DNA of 25,635 bases from Candidatus Aenigmatarchaeota archaeon (GCA_025058985.1 JANXEB010000098.1:1-25635); one strand, 5' to 3'. Positions 16,841 through 25,098 are shown, counted from the stretch's first letter. Numbers and translations are program-made. Notes: generated from the sequence alone by a model not told the origin.

Positions 16841-17228
16841 TGTAAAACACTAGCTGGTTAAACTATTGTTTATTTTTGCATATTAATAGTAAATTTAATA
16901 CATATTTTTTAGAAAGTGCGTCATGAATACACTTATAAGAATTAAATAGAATCAATTTATAAAAACAGGTCGTCAGAATTGAAAGATTAGCATTTATAAA
17001 TCTTATCACTCTATAGTAAGTGGAGAAATCGTTAAACGATGTTTAAATCTTTATGGAAATTTAACATTTTTCATTAGTTAATTTAAGTTTATTTTATATA
17101 GAATTTTTGGAGAATAAAAATCTATGAACCAGTGACCTAAATTAGTTTTAGAGAAAATTTAGAAATTATAGTCAATAGTTCAGAAAAGTTAAAAGAAATT
17201 TTCAAAGGATTTAAAAGAATAAATAGTT
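16841..17228. other. Gene-poor spacer between secE and the rio1 end; possible noncoding RNA or old gene remnant
   Basis: In 388 nt I find no convincing protein gene on either strand. Two plus-strand TATA-like boxes occur (TTTATAAAAA at 16956-16965 and TTTATAAA at 16993-17000). Downstream lie a CACT/AGTG pair around 8 nt (17007-17022) and a perfect dyad ATCGTTAAACGAT (17028-17040). This could be the promoter and start of a small RNA, but no C/D-box or H/ACA signature is clear. The plus strand from 17141 is open for 48 codons without a start codon. No nusG sequence is visible. Confidence 0.4.
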
Positions 17229-17927
17229 TTATATTTCTTGAAAAAATTTATCTAAAAAATTATTGTCTACTTCAAAATATTTTTTAAAATAGTTTACTAA
17301 ATTTTCCAAATCTCTCTTTAGAATACTTTTCCACAAAATATTTGATTTCTTAACTCCATGAGAAAAATCTATTAAGTAATGTTTATTTCCATCGAACAAT
17401 ATGTTGAAAATACTTAAATCACCGTGAATTAATTCTTTATTCAATAACTTTTTTACATCGTCAATTATTTCTTCAAATAATTTTCTTGCTATTTCTTCAT
17501 CTATTTTAACATCACAAAGTCTAGGAAATGGTTTTCCATCGATTCCTAGAAATTCCATAACTAAGACATTGTTTAAAAAAGTTATAGGTTTTGCCATACT
17601 CACACCAGCATCATAAGCTATTTTCATGTTATCAAACTCTCTTTCTGCCCATTTAGCAACTATTTTATATCTAGATTTTTTTAAGTTTTTTATTCTTTCG
17701 TCAGTTATTAATAAGTTATACATCCTTTTAAAATCGCAATGTTCTACTCTATAGATTTTAATAGCTAGGAAATTATCGTTAAAGTCTTTTGCGGAATATA
17801 CAACAGATTCTTTCCCTTCTTTTACAACTCCTTCAAGATATTTTATTATTCCCTTGCTTTTTAGTTTTAAGATATTTGCTAATGTATGAGGACTAAAGAC
17901 TTTTTTTTCTACTTCATATGACAACAC
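17229..17927 (-). CDS. rio1: RIO1-family atypical serine kinase
   Basis: The 232-residue protein is a compact RIO kinase: nucleotide loop GVVKEGKESVVYSA at 33-46, ATP-anchoring Lys57 in AIKIYR, catalytic loop HGDLSIFN at 168-175 (Asp170, Asn175), and metal-binding Asp187 in LIDFS. These are RIO1-type features; RIO1 acts in maturation of the small ribosomal subunit in archaea and eukaryotes. It lacks the N-terminal winged helix of RIO2. The start is taken as GTG 17927, which overlaps the preceding gene by 14 nt; no ATG is near. It is the last gene of the hsp20-led operon, an unexpected setting for a ribosome assembly factor. Confidence 0.92.
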   Translation of the reverse strand: MLSYEVEKKVFSPHTLANILKLKSKGIIKYLEGVVKEGKESVVYSAKDFNDNFLAIKIYRVEHCDFKRMYNLLITDERIKNLKKSRYKIVAKWAEREFDNMKIAYDAGVSMAKPITFLNNVLVMEFLGIDGKPFPRLCDVKIDEEIARKLFEEIIDDVKKLLNKELIHGDLSIFNILFDGNKHYLIDFSHGVKKSNILWKSILKRDLENLVNYFKKYFEVDNNFLDKFFQEI

Positions 17928-19257
17928 TTTTTGAGATTGCTATTGTTTTTATTTTGTTACCTTCTTTAAACTTCAGGACAGCTTTTGGTAGTTTGAATTT
18001 ACCAACCAACTCTATTATCGGTTTTATTTTATACGTTACTATTCTCTCTTCACCTGGATTTAAATCACCAATATTCCAAATTAACTCAATACCAAAACTC
18101 TTTTTATTTATCTCTGGTTTGAAAAATTCAAAATCTTTACTTACTTTGAACAAGGAAGGAACAAAATCTCTTAAAATAACGTTTTTCAGTTTAGTTTTTC
18201 TAGCATTTTTTACTGTTATTTTTATTTTCATTTCTTCTTCTTTTGAAACGATAGCTTTTTTGATTGTTATTGTATAGTATTTCCAGTAGACAAGAACGAT
18301 TATTACAATTATTATTAAACTAATTAACCATACTGGATATAAAGCTATTTTAACTTCAAAAGAATAATAGGAGTTTCTATCTAGACTCGGAACAAGAATT
18401 TTATACACATTACCTTCTTTTATAATTTCTTTTTCAGAAATTATTCTTAAAAAAACATGAGCCAAGCTCGGAATTTCTATTACATAATAAAACGGTTCTG
18501 ACTTAACATTTCCAGAGTTTTTAAATACAAATCTTGAAGTTGCATAAAAAAAGTTTATTTCATTTATACTATATTGTTCTATGTTTCTATTTTCTGTAAC
18601 AAAGAAATAATCTTCCTTTAAATCTAGAGTTTTTCCATCATTAGTTAAAAGAACTATTTCGACCATGTATTTCCCAGGATTCCAATTATTATTTATTTTG
18701 ATCTTGTATTGTTTTGTTATTGTTGAAAATTTTTGTATTTTTATGTTTTCTTCACTAATTAACTCTTTGTTTATATAAACTTTTAAGATAGCGTCATAAT
18801 CGTTTTTACCCAGGTTTTTGGCAGTTGTTTCTAGAATTATTTCGTCATCTGGCTTTACAACTTCTTTATCTTTTTTTATTGGTAATAAGCAAAAAACTGT
18901 TTCTACTTTTGGTGCTACAGTGATTTCTTTTTTTATTTTTTTGTCAGGGGTAGAGTAAGGATATGCGGTTATTTCAAATTTTACAATATCCTCAACTATA
19001 CATTTTTGGGAAACAAAAAATATTTCTACCTTTTTTGAAGATTTTGGGCTAATCCAAACTCTATCGTTATAAAAAGATTTTATCCCACCAACTTCTTGGG
19101 GAAAGACATTAATCATGAAAATTTCTTCTATGTTTTCTTCATTATAAAGATCTAAACTAATTGATACCGGCTCTGTCCCAACGTACAAGTATTGTGAAAT
19201 AGATGTTGAGAAGAAAAACAGAGATGAAAACAATAGTAACAATATTTCGGTCTTCAT
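17914..19257 (-). CDS. Membrane-anchored protein with extracellular beta domains and a C-terminal DUF11-like domain
   Basis: The 447-residue protein has a signal peptide (first 20 or so residues), a beta-rich region at about 25-300, one membrane helix at about 304-326 (WLISLIIIVIIVLVYW), then a basic KKYYTI-type flank and a C-terminal beta domain at about 335-447. That last domain has the VKN, IWNIGDLNPGEE and VTYKIKP pattern of DUF11-like domains. Signal peptide plus one helix puts this domain in the cytoplasm, although such domains normally sit outside. I do not recognise a specific family for the N-terminal part; it resembles CARDB-like modules. The ATG overlaps the upstream TGA by 4 nt (ATGA), and rio1 overlaps its end by 14 nt. 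Confidence 0.8.
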   Translation of the reverse strand: MKTEILLLLFSSLFFFSTSISQYLYVGTEPVSISLDLYNEENIEEIFMINVFPQEVGGIKSFYNDRVWISPKSSKKVEIFFVSQKCIVEDIVKFEITAYPYSTPDKKIKKEITVAPKVETVFCLLPIKKDKEVVKPDDEIILETTAKNLGKNDYDAILKVYINKELISEENIKIQKFSTITKQYKIKINNNWNPGKYMVEIVLLTNDGKTLDLKEDYFFVTENRNIEQYSINEINFFYATSRFVFKNSGNVKSEPFYYVIEIPSLAHVFLRIISEKEIIKEGNVYKILVPSLDRNSYYSFEVKIALYPVWLISLIIIVIIVLVYWKYYTITIKKAIVSKEEEMKIKITVKNARKTKLKNVILRDFVPSLFKVSKDFEFFKPEINKKSFGIELIWNIGDLNPGEERIVTYKIKPIIELVGKFKLPKAVLKFKEGNKIKTIAISKSVVI

Positions 19258-19862
19258 TCTAAATAGATTGTTAATTTTTCGTTTTTCAATTCAGTATTTA
19301 CTATTTCTTCGCCATCTTCTATTGGAATTAAATTAAAGTACGCTTTATCTTTACTATACGCTCTAACTTCGATAGATTGGGATAGCTTTTTAATTTTAAC
19401 ATCTTTTAGTTCTTTTACTCCAGGTAAATTCATTTCTATGATTTTTTTCCTTCCTTCGCGTCTAATCTGGAAAGGAACCTCTTCTGTTATTTTAGCTTCT
19501 TTTTCTTCACTTTCAACTTCTTCTACAGGAATTTTTATTCCCAATCTTTTTTTTATTTCAGGTTCATATTTTTTATAGTTACCATATGTTTTAACATCAA
19601 TTTTTGGTTTTTCCCCGCTTTTTGAAGTAATAGTTACTCTTATTCCAGAAAAAGATGGAAAATCTACATCAATTTTTGGTAGTTTAAATTCGAACATTTT
19701 ATCAAATTCTTTTTTTATTTCTTCAAAAGTTTTTCCAAAATAAGAAAAAAACGGTTCTTCTATTATTTCTTCTCTTAAGTAATTGCCGCAAAAAGGACAG
19801 TATTGCCATTCTTTATCAATTTTTTCACCACATTTTTTACATTTTTCTTTTTTGCCTAACAT
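19254..19862 (-). CDS. Zinc-ribbon protein with Hsp20-like (alpha-crystallin/CS) C-terminal domain
   Basis: Residues 8-25 form a zinc ribbon, CKKCG then CPFCG with 10 residues between. A variable linker with an amphipathic helix follows (EEIKKEFDKMFEF near 48). The last 70 or so residues (about 130-202) form a beta sandwich with EMNLPGVKELKDVKIKKL and ELKNEKLTIYLE, the pattern of the Hsp20/CS fold including the ELKNGxLxI-like strand. It is probably a small-heat-shock-related chaperone or adaptor. The ATG overlaps the TAA of the hsp20 reading frame by one base (TAATG), so it is meant to be translated with hsp20, and it overlaps the next gene by 4 nt. Confidence 0.75.
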   Translation of the reverse strand: MLGKKEKCKKCGEKIDKEWQYCPFCGNYLREEIIEEPFFSYFGKTFEEIKKEFDKMFEFKLPKIDVDFPSFSGIRVTITSKSGEKPKIDVKTYGNYKKYEPEIKKRLGIKIPVEEVESEEKEAKITEEVPFQIRREGRKKIIEMNLPGVKELKDVKIKKLSQSIEVRAYSKDKAYFNLIPIEDGEEIVNTELKNEKLTIYLE

Positions 19863-20278
19863 TATTCTATTTCGATTTTTCTTCCTTTTCTTGTTTCTTC
19901 TTTTTCGATTCTAATTTCTAGAGTACCATCTTCGTATTTTGCAATCGCTGTTTCTGGTTTAACCCTAGTTGGTAACGAAACTACTCTACTAGCAAAATTT
20001 GTTTATCTTTCGGCAATCCACATTTTTTCATCACTCCTTTCTATAGCCTCTTTTTTTCTTCCTATTATTCTTACGCTCTCTTCATCAACATAAACTTCTA
20101 TTTCATTCTTTTTAAAGTTAGAAACATCTGCTCTTACAATTATTTCGTTTTCAGTTTCTGCAACATCAACCAAAAATGTTGATTTAATACTTCTTTTCAC
20201 TATAGGTAGTTCTTCTAAGAAAATATCTCTCCACAGTCTTTTTCTCCATTTCTCTATTTCATCGAATATATCTCCCAT
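19862..20278 (-). pseudogene. hsp20: Hsp20 small heat-shock protein, interrupted by one in-frame TAA
   Basis: The frame from ATG 20278 to TAA 19862 holds exactly 139 codons and encodes a normal Hsp20: N-terminal helix (FDEIEKWRKRLWRDIF), alpha-crystallin strands (FLVDVAETENEIIVRADVS, EIEVYVDEESVRIIGRKKE), then after the break ASRVVSLPTRVKPETAIAKY, LEIRIEK and a terminal IEI, the I-x-I oligomerisation motif. A TAA at 20005-20003 falls at codon 92, between AER and TNFASR. In Hsp20 proteins this site usually has an aromatic residue (the ERxYGSF region), so a Tyr-to-stop single-base change would explain it. The first part alone gives 91 residues without the final strands. The downstream frame and its one-base stop/start overlap with the next gene are intact, so the break is recent, an error, or read through. 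Confidence 0.85.
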
Positions 20279-20308
20279 AACTTTAGATAGGTTTTTTAAA
20301 TTAAATAT

Positions 20309-21793
20309 ATGGACATCGCAGAAAAATCAGCAAGTAATTTTTTGTATTTAACATCAAACTATATAATGGTTTCATTTTTTTCGTTTATGTTTTGGACTAT
20401 TATAGTTGGCAAATTTTTATTACCTATCGAATACGGTAAATCAACTACGTTATTTCAAATGGCTATACTCATTTCTTCCATAACTAATATTGGTTTATAC
20501 ATAGCACTATCTAAAAAAATTCCAGAACTCATATCAAAAAAGGAAGAGGATAAAATTCCAGTGCTTCTAAGATTTTCTATTAAAGCCTCTTTTTTATCAA
20601 CAACAATTTTCGTGATATTTTTAATAACAATGTTTATATTAAATTTCTTTGCTAGGATTTTGTCGTCTTTAGATTTATTGCTGATAATAATTTTTGTCTT
20701 CTCTTTACAACTTTCTTCTCTATTTCAGGCATATTGGTATGGATATCAGAACATGAGAAGATTGTTCTTCATATCATTTTGCTCGCAAGCCGTTAAAATA
20801 ATAATAGTCACTATTTTACTTTTTTTAGGATCTGGATATTTGGGGGTATTTACTGCTTTATTGTTTCAAAGTTTGGTTACTCTATTACTCTCGTTTACTG
20901 GTGTTATTTTTAAAAAAGGAACTTATTTCGATACAGGAAGTTTTTTTAAAAACGTTTCAATTCCAGCATACATCTCCTCAATCTTTCAATTATTAATTAG
21001 TTATACACCATTTATTTTCTTGAGTTTTATAAAAGGAACCGAGGAGACTGGTTATTTCTCTATTGCTTACATGATAACAGCTCAAATTTCTATTTTTCCG
21101 TCAATTCTAGCAACGTCTCTATTTCCAATAATTTCTGGTTTACAAAAGAAAGATTCACAAGAAAAAATAATAAATCTTAGTTTAAAATATTCTTTATTCT
21201 TTTCTCTTTTTTTGTTCGTTTTTCTTAACCTGTATTCGGAAGCTATTATAAATGTTTTTATGAGTGAAAAATACATACCATCTGCAAAAATAATTAGTAT
21301 ATTACTCATCTCTTTTTTAATAGGTGGAGTTACCAATATTTTTTTAACAAATATTTACGGGATTGGTTTATATAAAATTTTTAGAGGCGTAAGTATGGTT
21401 CAGCTAATTACTTATTTGCTTAGTATAATATCCTTAACATATTTCTTTGGGTACTTAGGCACGTGCTTATCATTTCTTATAACGAATACAACCGGATTAA
21501 TAATTTTGTTGTTTCTTTCCCGTAACTTTATAAAAATAGATTTAAAGGTTAAAGATATTTTTAAACTTTTATTTGCTTCCTCCGTAATTTATATAGTTTG
21601 GTACTTGTTTAAAGTGATAGAAATTAGTTTGTATTTCAAGGCAATATTATTAATTTTAACATCTCCACTCTATTTATTATCTTTAAAATTTCTTAAATTT
21701 TTTACAAGTGGCGATAAAAAAATTATTTTAATTGTTTTAAGAAAATTAAGAGTAAACGAGCTTTTAGTTAGAAAAATAATGTTATTTGTCTAG
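20309..21793 (+). CDS. Polytopic flippase-like membrane protein (polysaccharide/lipid-linked oligosaccharide transporter, MATE/MOP superfamily)
   Basis: The 494-residue protein has about 12-14 hydrophobic segments and starts with the arrangement common in Wzx/PST-type flippases (a short amphipathic start, then SNYIMVSFFSFMFWTIIVGKF). Family-like features are the early charged loop ISKKEEDK near residue 72, GYQNMRRLFF near 145, GTEETGYFSIAY near 240 and the paired bundle layout. Such proteins move lipid-linked sugars across the membrane, for example for N-glycosylation of surface proteins. A link to the sequon-rich protein at 3274-6504 is only a suggestion. The start is 30 nt from the divergent hsp20 start. 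It is the first gene of a plus-strand run; a 63-nt gap separates it from the DUF131 gene. Confidence 0.82.
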   Translation: MDIAEKSASNFLYLTSNYIMVSFFSFMFWTIIVGKFLLPIEYGKSTTLFQMAILISSITNIGLYIALSKKIPELISKKEEDKIPVLLRFSIKASFLSTTIFVIFLITMFILNFFARILSSLDLLLIIIFVFSLQLSSLFQAYWYGYQNMRRLFFISFCSQAVKIIIVTILLFLGSGYLGVFTALLFQSLVTLLLSFTGVIFKKGTYFDTGSFFKNVSIPAYISSIFQLLISYTPFIFLSFIKGTEETGYFSIAYMITAQISIFPSILATSLFPIISGLQKKDSQEKIINLSLKYSLFFSLFLFVFLNLYSEAIINVFMSEKYIPSAKIISILLISFLIGGVTNIFLTNIYGIGLYKIFRGVSMVQLITYLLSIISLTYFFGYLGTCLSFLITNTTGLIILLFLSRNFIKIDLKVKDIFKLLFASSVIYIVWYLFKVIEISLYFKAILLILTSPLYLLSLKFLKFFTSGDKKIILIVLRKLRVNELLVRKIMLFV

Positions 21794-21856
21794 TATTTTA
21801 ATTTTTGCAATTTATTATTTATTTATGTCTGATTTAGAAGTTATTTTAATATTAAC

Positions 21857-22090
21857 ATGGAGAGTATAGTTATTTTTTTTATTGGTTTACTGCTAGTTAT
21901 TACTGGATTTTTCCTCTTATTTTTATCATTGTTTTTGAAGGAAAAATCTATAAAAATACAAAGTGGCTTTTCTTTATGGATAGGACCATTTCCGATAATA
22001 GGTGCCAGTAGTAGAGAGATGTTTTATTTAATAGTATTTACTTCTGTACTTATTTTTATTCTATTTTTCTTACTTAATAAACTATGGTGA
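21857..22090 (+). CDS. Small DUF131-type membrane protein
   Basis: The 77-residue protein has two membrane helices (about 5-27 and 57-74) joined by a loop with SLWIGPFPIIGASS, the IGPxPIxxGS signature of the archaeal DUF131 family (TIGR00304), whose function is unknown. Its TGA overlaps the start of the metallophosphoesterase gene by 7 nt, so the two are probably co-translated. Confidence 0.8.
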   Translation: MESIVIFFIGLLLVITGFFLLFLSLFLKEKSIKIQSGFSLWIGPFPIIGASSREMFYLIVFTSVLIFILFFLLNKLW

Positions 22091-22770
22091 GAATTTTAGC
22101 AATAAGTGATTTACATAATGATTTGGAGAATGTTTTGAGATTTCTAGATATTATTAGAAAGTTAACTGTAGATGTAATAGTTTGTGCTGGGGATATTTTG
22201 GATGCTTCTTCGCCAAAAGGAATTAGTAATAGAGAAATAGGTTTACTGTTTATTGAAGAAATGTTGTTACTAAATAAGCCTTTTTTTGTAGTGCCGGGAA
22301 ATTTTGATAAAGATATATTAGATATACTAGAGGAGAAAAAAGTTAGCTTACACGGAAAGGGTAAAATAATAAATAATATAGGATTTTATGGATACGGTGG
22401 TGCAAAAACACCTTTTAATACACCCCTAGAACCAGATGAAGGGGAGATAAAAATAGGTTTGTACAAAGGATTTATAAGTGTTAAAGATGCAAAGTATAAA
22501 GTTCAAGTAACACACATACCTCCATTAAATACAAGCTGCGATTTAATCTTTTCTGGTTTACATGTAGGTTCTAAGTCTGTTAGAGAGTTTATAGAGGAGT
22601 ATCAGCCAACACTTGCTATTTGTGCACATGTACAAGAAGGTAGGGGAATTGATTACTTAAAAAATACCGTTATTGTTAACTGTGGTAGGTTTGCGGAAGG
22701 TTATGTTGGATTAATAGAAATAAAGGACGATAAAGTAAAACCAGAAATAATAAATCTAAACTTTGTTTAA
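22084..22770 (+). CDS. Calcineurin-like metallophosphoesterase
   Basis: The 228-residue protein follows the metallophosphoesterase motif order: DLHND at 9-13, GDILD at 36-40, GNFD at 72-75, a histidine in THIPP at 143-147, and AHVQ at 181-184. Two positions depart from the classical signature: the His of GNH(D/E) is Phe, and the second His of the final GHxH is Gln184. Subfamilies with GN-x-D exist, so phosphodiesterase activity is still plausible, but the metal site may be altered. The substrate is unknown. It sits between the DUF131 gene (7-nt overlap) and the secretion ATPase gene, whose ATG follows its TAA with no gap. Confidence 0.88.
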   Translation: MVRILAISDLHNDLENVLRFLDIIRKLTVDVIVCAGDILDASSPKGISNREIGLLFIEEMLLLNKPFFVVPGNFDKDILDILEEKKVSLHGKGKIINNIGFYGYGGAKTPFNTPLEPDEGEIKIGLYKGFISVKDAKYKVQVTHIPPLNTSCDLIFSGLHVGSKSVREFIEEYQPTLAICAHVQEGRGIDYLKNTVIVNCGRFAEGYVGLIEIKDDKVKPEIINLNFV

Positions 22771-25011
22771 ATGGTTGATTTCGAAGTAACTGCCGGCACT
22801 TTAAAAGTAAATGCTTCTAAGTGGGTAATTTCTCCTTTTATAGAGGACTCAGAAGCGACAATGGGTTTGATAGTTGATATTTTAAGAAAAGTTAGGAATG
22901 TCAATAGAATTATAATTTCCAATACTAGGGATATAGAATATGATTCTGCTCAAGTAAAAGTGTTAACAGAAATTTCGGATGCTATTAATAAAATAGTAAA
23001 TGAAGATAGATTGTTGGGTCCAGAAAAGTTTTATCCAGAGTTGAAAGAGTTATTTCCGAATATTTTTAAAGATCTAACTTTTATAGTTTTAGAGGTTTTA
23101 AGAAAAGATCCCATAACTGCTTACTTGAGATTAAAGGTAATAGAACACATGCTCAAAAAGATTTCTTCAGAAAGAAAAGGATCATCTATTATTTTAAAGA
23201 ATGTTGTTGAACGAATGATTGAAATTATTGAAAAAATAGAAATAGTTAGAAGACCTTTAGATTTGAACATTAAATTAAGAATGGGAGATAGAAAAATTTA
23301 TAGATTGATACTTAGACCAACCATTAGACCGAAATTTATGTTAACTAGATATTATTCTTATTTACCAAAAGATTCTCAAGTTATAGATTCTTATTATGTA
23401 GGTTCTACAAAAGTTGAGATAGTGAAGGTTCCTGGAAAAATAAGATATCTTTACTTTGTTACTCCAAAGGAGTTTTTATTGGATGAGGAGAAAAATATTT
23501 TGTTGAACGAAGCTAGAGCACAAATAACTGGTTATAAACCAACAGAAAAAGAAATGGCAAGTGAAGAAGTAATGAGAGAAACATTTTACACAATGTCTTT
23601 TAATACATTGAAAACTATAGCTGAAGCTAAAGGAATAAAAATTGATACAAACGAATTAAAAGATTTGGCAAGTATTTTAGTTAGATACACTACTGGTTAT
23701 GGTATCTTAGAGATTTTACTTGCTGACGATAAAATTCAAGATATTTATATAAATTCTCCAATTGGAGAAACAGTTATTTTTATTAACCATTCTGATTATG
23801 AAGAATGCGAAACTAACTTAATACCAACAATAGAGGAAGCGGAAGGCTGGGCTACTAGATTTAGATTATATTCGGGCAGACCTTTAGATGAAACAAATCC
23901 AGTTTTAGATACAGAAATAACAGTTCCAGGAGGAAGAGGTAGAGTAGCTGCTATAACAAGAACTTTGAGTCCAGAAGGTTTAGGATATGCTATAAGAAGG
24001 CATAGAGAAAAACCATGGACATTTCCTTTATTTATAAAAGTTAAGGCCATAAACTCGCTATATGCTGGTTTAATGAGTTTTATAATAGATGGTGCAAGAA
24101 CAATATTAGTAGCTGGTGGCAGAGGTAGTGGAAAAACAAGTCTTCTTTCTTCAATGATTTTAGAAATAATGAGAAAGTTTAGAATTATTGTTTTAGAAGA
24201 TACTTTAGAAATTCCTGTTTCTCAAATAAGAGCTCTTGGTTATAATATAGAAAGATTAAAGTCAAGAAGCGTTATTACTAGAGTTGAAGCAGAAATGCCT
24301 GCAGAAGAAGCTTTGAGAACTGCTCTTAGATTGGGAGATTCTTGCTTATTTGTTGGAGAAGTTAGATCTGTTGAAGCAAAGGTATTGTTTGAAGCAATGA
24401 GAGTAGGAGCTCTATCAAATGTTGTTGCAGGCACAATACATGCCGAAACAGCTTATGGAGTTTATGATAGAGTTGTTCACGATCTTGGAGTAGAGCCAAC
24501 TAGCTTTAAAGCTATAGATATAATTAACATATCAACAATGTTAAAATCTCCAGATGGTTTGCATAGATTTAGAAGAGTTTTTGAAGTTGTTGAAGTTAGA
24601 AAGCATTGGAAAGAAGATCCTATGGAAGAGGAAGGATTTGTTCCTTTAATGGTTTATTCAGCAAAAGAAGATACTTTAAAACCAACAGAGGTTTTGCTTG
24701 AAGGCGAATCAGAAGTTTTAAATAATATAGCAAAAAGAGTTAGAGAGTGGCATGGCAGTTGGGATTTGGTGTGGGAAAATATAATTTTAAGAAGTAATAT
24801 AAAGCAAACAATTGTAGATTATGCTACAAAGTTAAATAGACCAGAAATTTTAGAAGCAGATTTTGTTGTTACTTGTAATGAAATGTTTCATTTAATAAGT
24901 AATGAATGTTATAGGGAAGTTGGTTCTTACGATTCTAGAATAATTTATGATAGATGGATTTATTGGTTTAAAAAGTTTTTAAAAGAAAAACTAAGACTAG
25001 AAAATCTTTAA
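22771..25011 (+). CDS. Type II/IV secretion ATPase (archaeal PilB/TadA/VirB11-like)
   Basis: The 746-residue protein ends in a standard secretion-ATPase core: an N-lobe with GYGILEILLADDKIQDIYINSP at about 309-330, Walker A AGGRGSGKTS at 448-457, Asp box VLEDTLEIP at 474-482, Walker B with FVGE at 527-530, and His box GTIHAET at 554-560. It would power assembly of archaeal type IV pilus-like fibres at the cytoplasmic membrane. About 250 residues before the core form an unassigned N-terminal region, and about 110 follow it. The membrane partner (TadC/FlaJ-like) and pilins are not in the window. The stop codon lies one base from the 3' end of the convergent tRNA. Confidence 0.95.
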   Translation: MVDFEVTAGTLKVNASKWVISPFIEDSEATMGLIVDILRKVRNVNRIIISNTRDIEYDSAQVKVLTEISDAINKIVNEDRLLGPEKFYPELKELFPNIFKDLTFIVLEVLRKDPITAYLRLKVIEHMLKKISSERKGSSIILKNVVERMIEIIEKIEIVRRPLDLNIKLRMGDRKIYRLILRPTIRPKFMLTRYYSYLPKDSQVIDSYYVGSTKVEIVKVPGKIRYLYFVTPKEFLLDEEKNILLNEARAQITGYKPTEKEMASEEVMRETFYTMSFNTLKTIAEAKGIKIDTNELKDLASILVRYTTGYGILEILLADDKIQDIYINSPIGETVIFINHSDYEECETNLIPTIEEAEGWATRFRLYSGRPLDETNPVLDTEITVPGGRGRVAAITRTLSPEGLGYAIRRHREKPWTFPLFIKVKAINSLYAGLMSFIIDGARTILVAGGRGSGKTSLLSSMILEIMRKFRIIVLEDTLEIPVSQIRALGYNIERLKSRSVITRVEAEMPAEEALRTALRLGDSCLFVGEVRSVEAKVLFEAMRVGALSNVVAGTIHAETAYGVYDRVVHDLGVEPTSFKAIDIINISTMLKSPDGLHRFRRVFEVVEVRKHWKEDPMEEEGFVPLMVYSAKEDTLKPTEVLLEGESEVLNNIAKRVREWHGSWDLVWENIILRSNIKQTIVDYATKLNRPEILEADFVVTCNEMFHLISNECYREVGSYDSRIIYDRWIYWFKKFLKEKLRLENL

Positions 25012-25012
25012 A

Positions 25013-25098
25013 CGCCGGGGCGGGGATTTGAACCCCGACGGAGCAACGCTCCACAGGCTTAGCAGACCTGCGCCTTAACCAGGTTCGGCCACCCCGGC
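25013..25098 (-). tRNA. trnS: tRNA-Ser (anticodon GCU)
   Basis: On the minus strand an 86-nt class II tRNA folds: acceptor GCCGGGG/CCCCGGC, D arm with GCC/GGC, anticodon stem CAGGT/GCCTG around CTGCTAA (anticodon GCT, reading AGC and AGU), a long variable arm (GGAGCGTTGCTCC) and T arm CGGGG-TTCAAAT-CCCCG. The discriminator is G. CCA is not encoded. No intron is present. Confidence 0.97.

Noticed and set aside
16841..17228. C/D-box guide RNA on the minus strand (GTGATAA followed by CTGA)
   Set aside because: Only one imperfect C box and one D box are seen, with no internal D'/C' pair; too weak in AT-rich DNA.
17141..17287. Open plus-strand frame of 48 codons after secE with a protein-like stretch (KLKEIFKGFKRINSF)
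   Set aside because: It has no start codon, is preceded by an in-frame TAA, and its end is antisense to rio1. It could be a gene remnant, but nothing identifies the parent.
20003..20005. Pyrrolysine or selenocysteine as explanation of the hsp20 stop
   Set aside because: The codon is TAA; pyrrolysine uses TAG and selenocysteine uses TGA.
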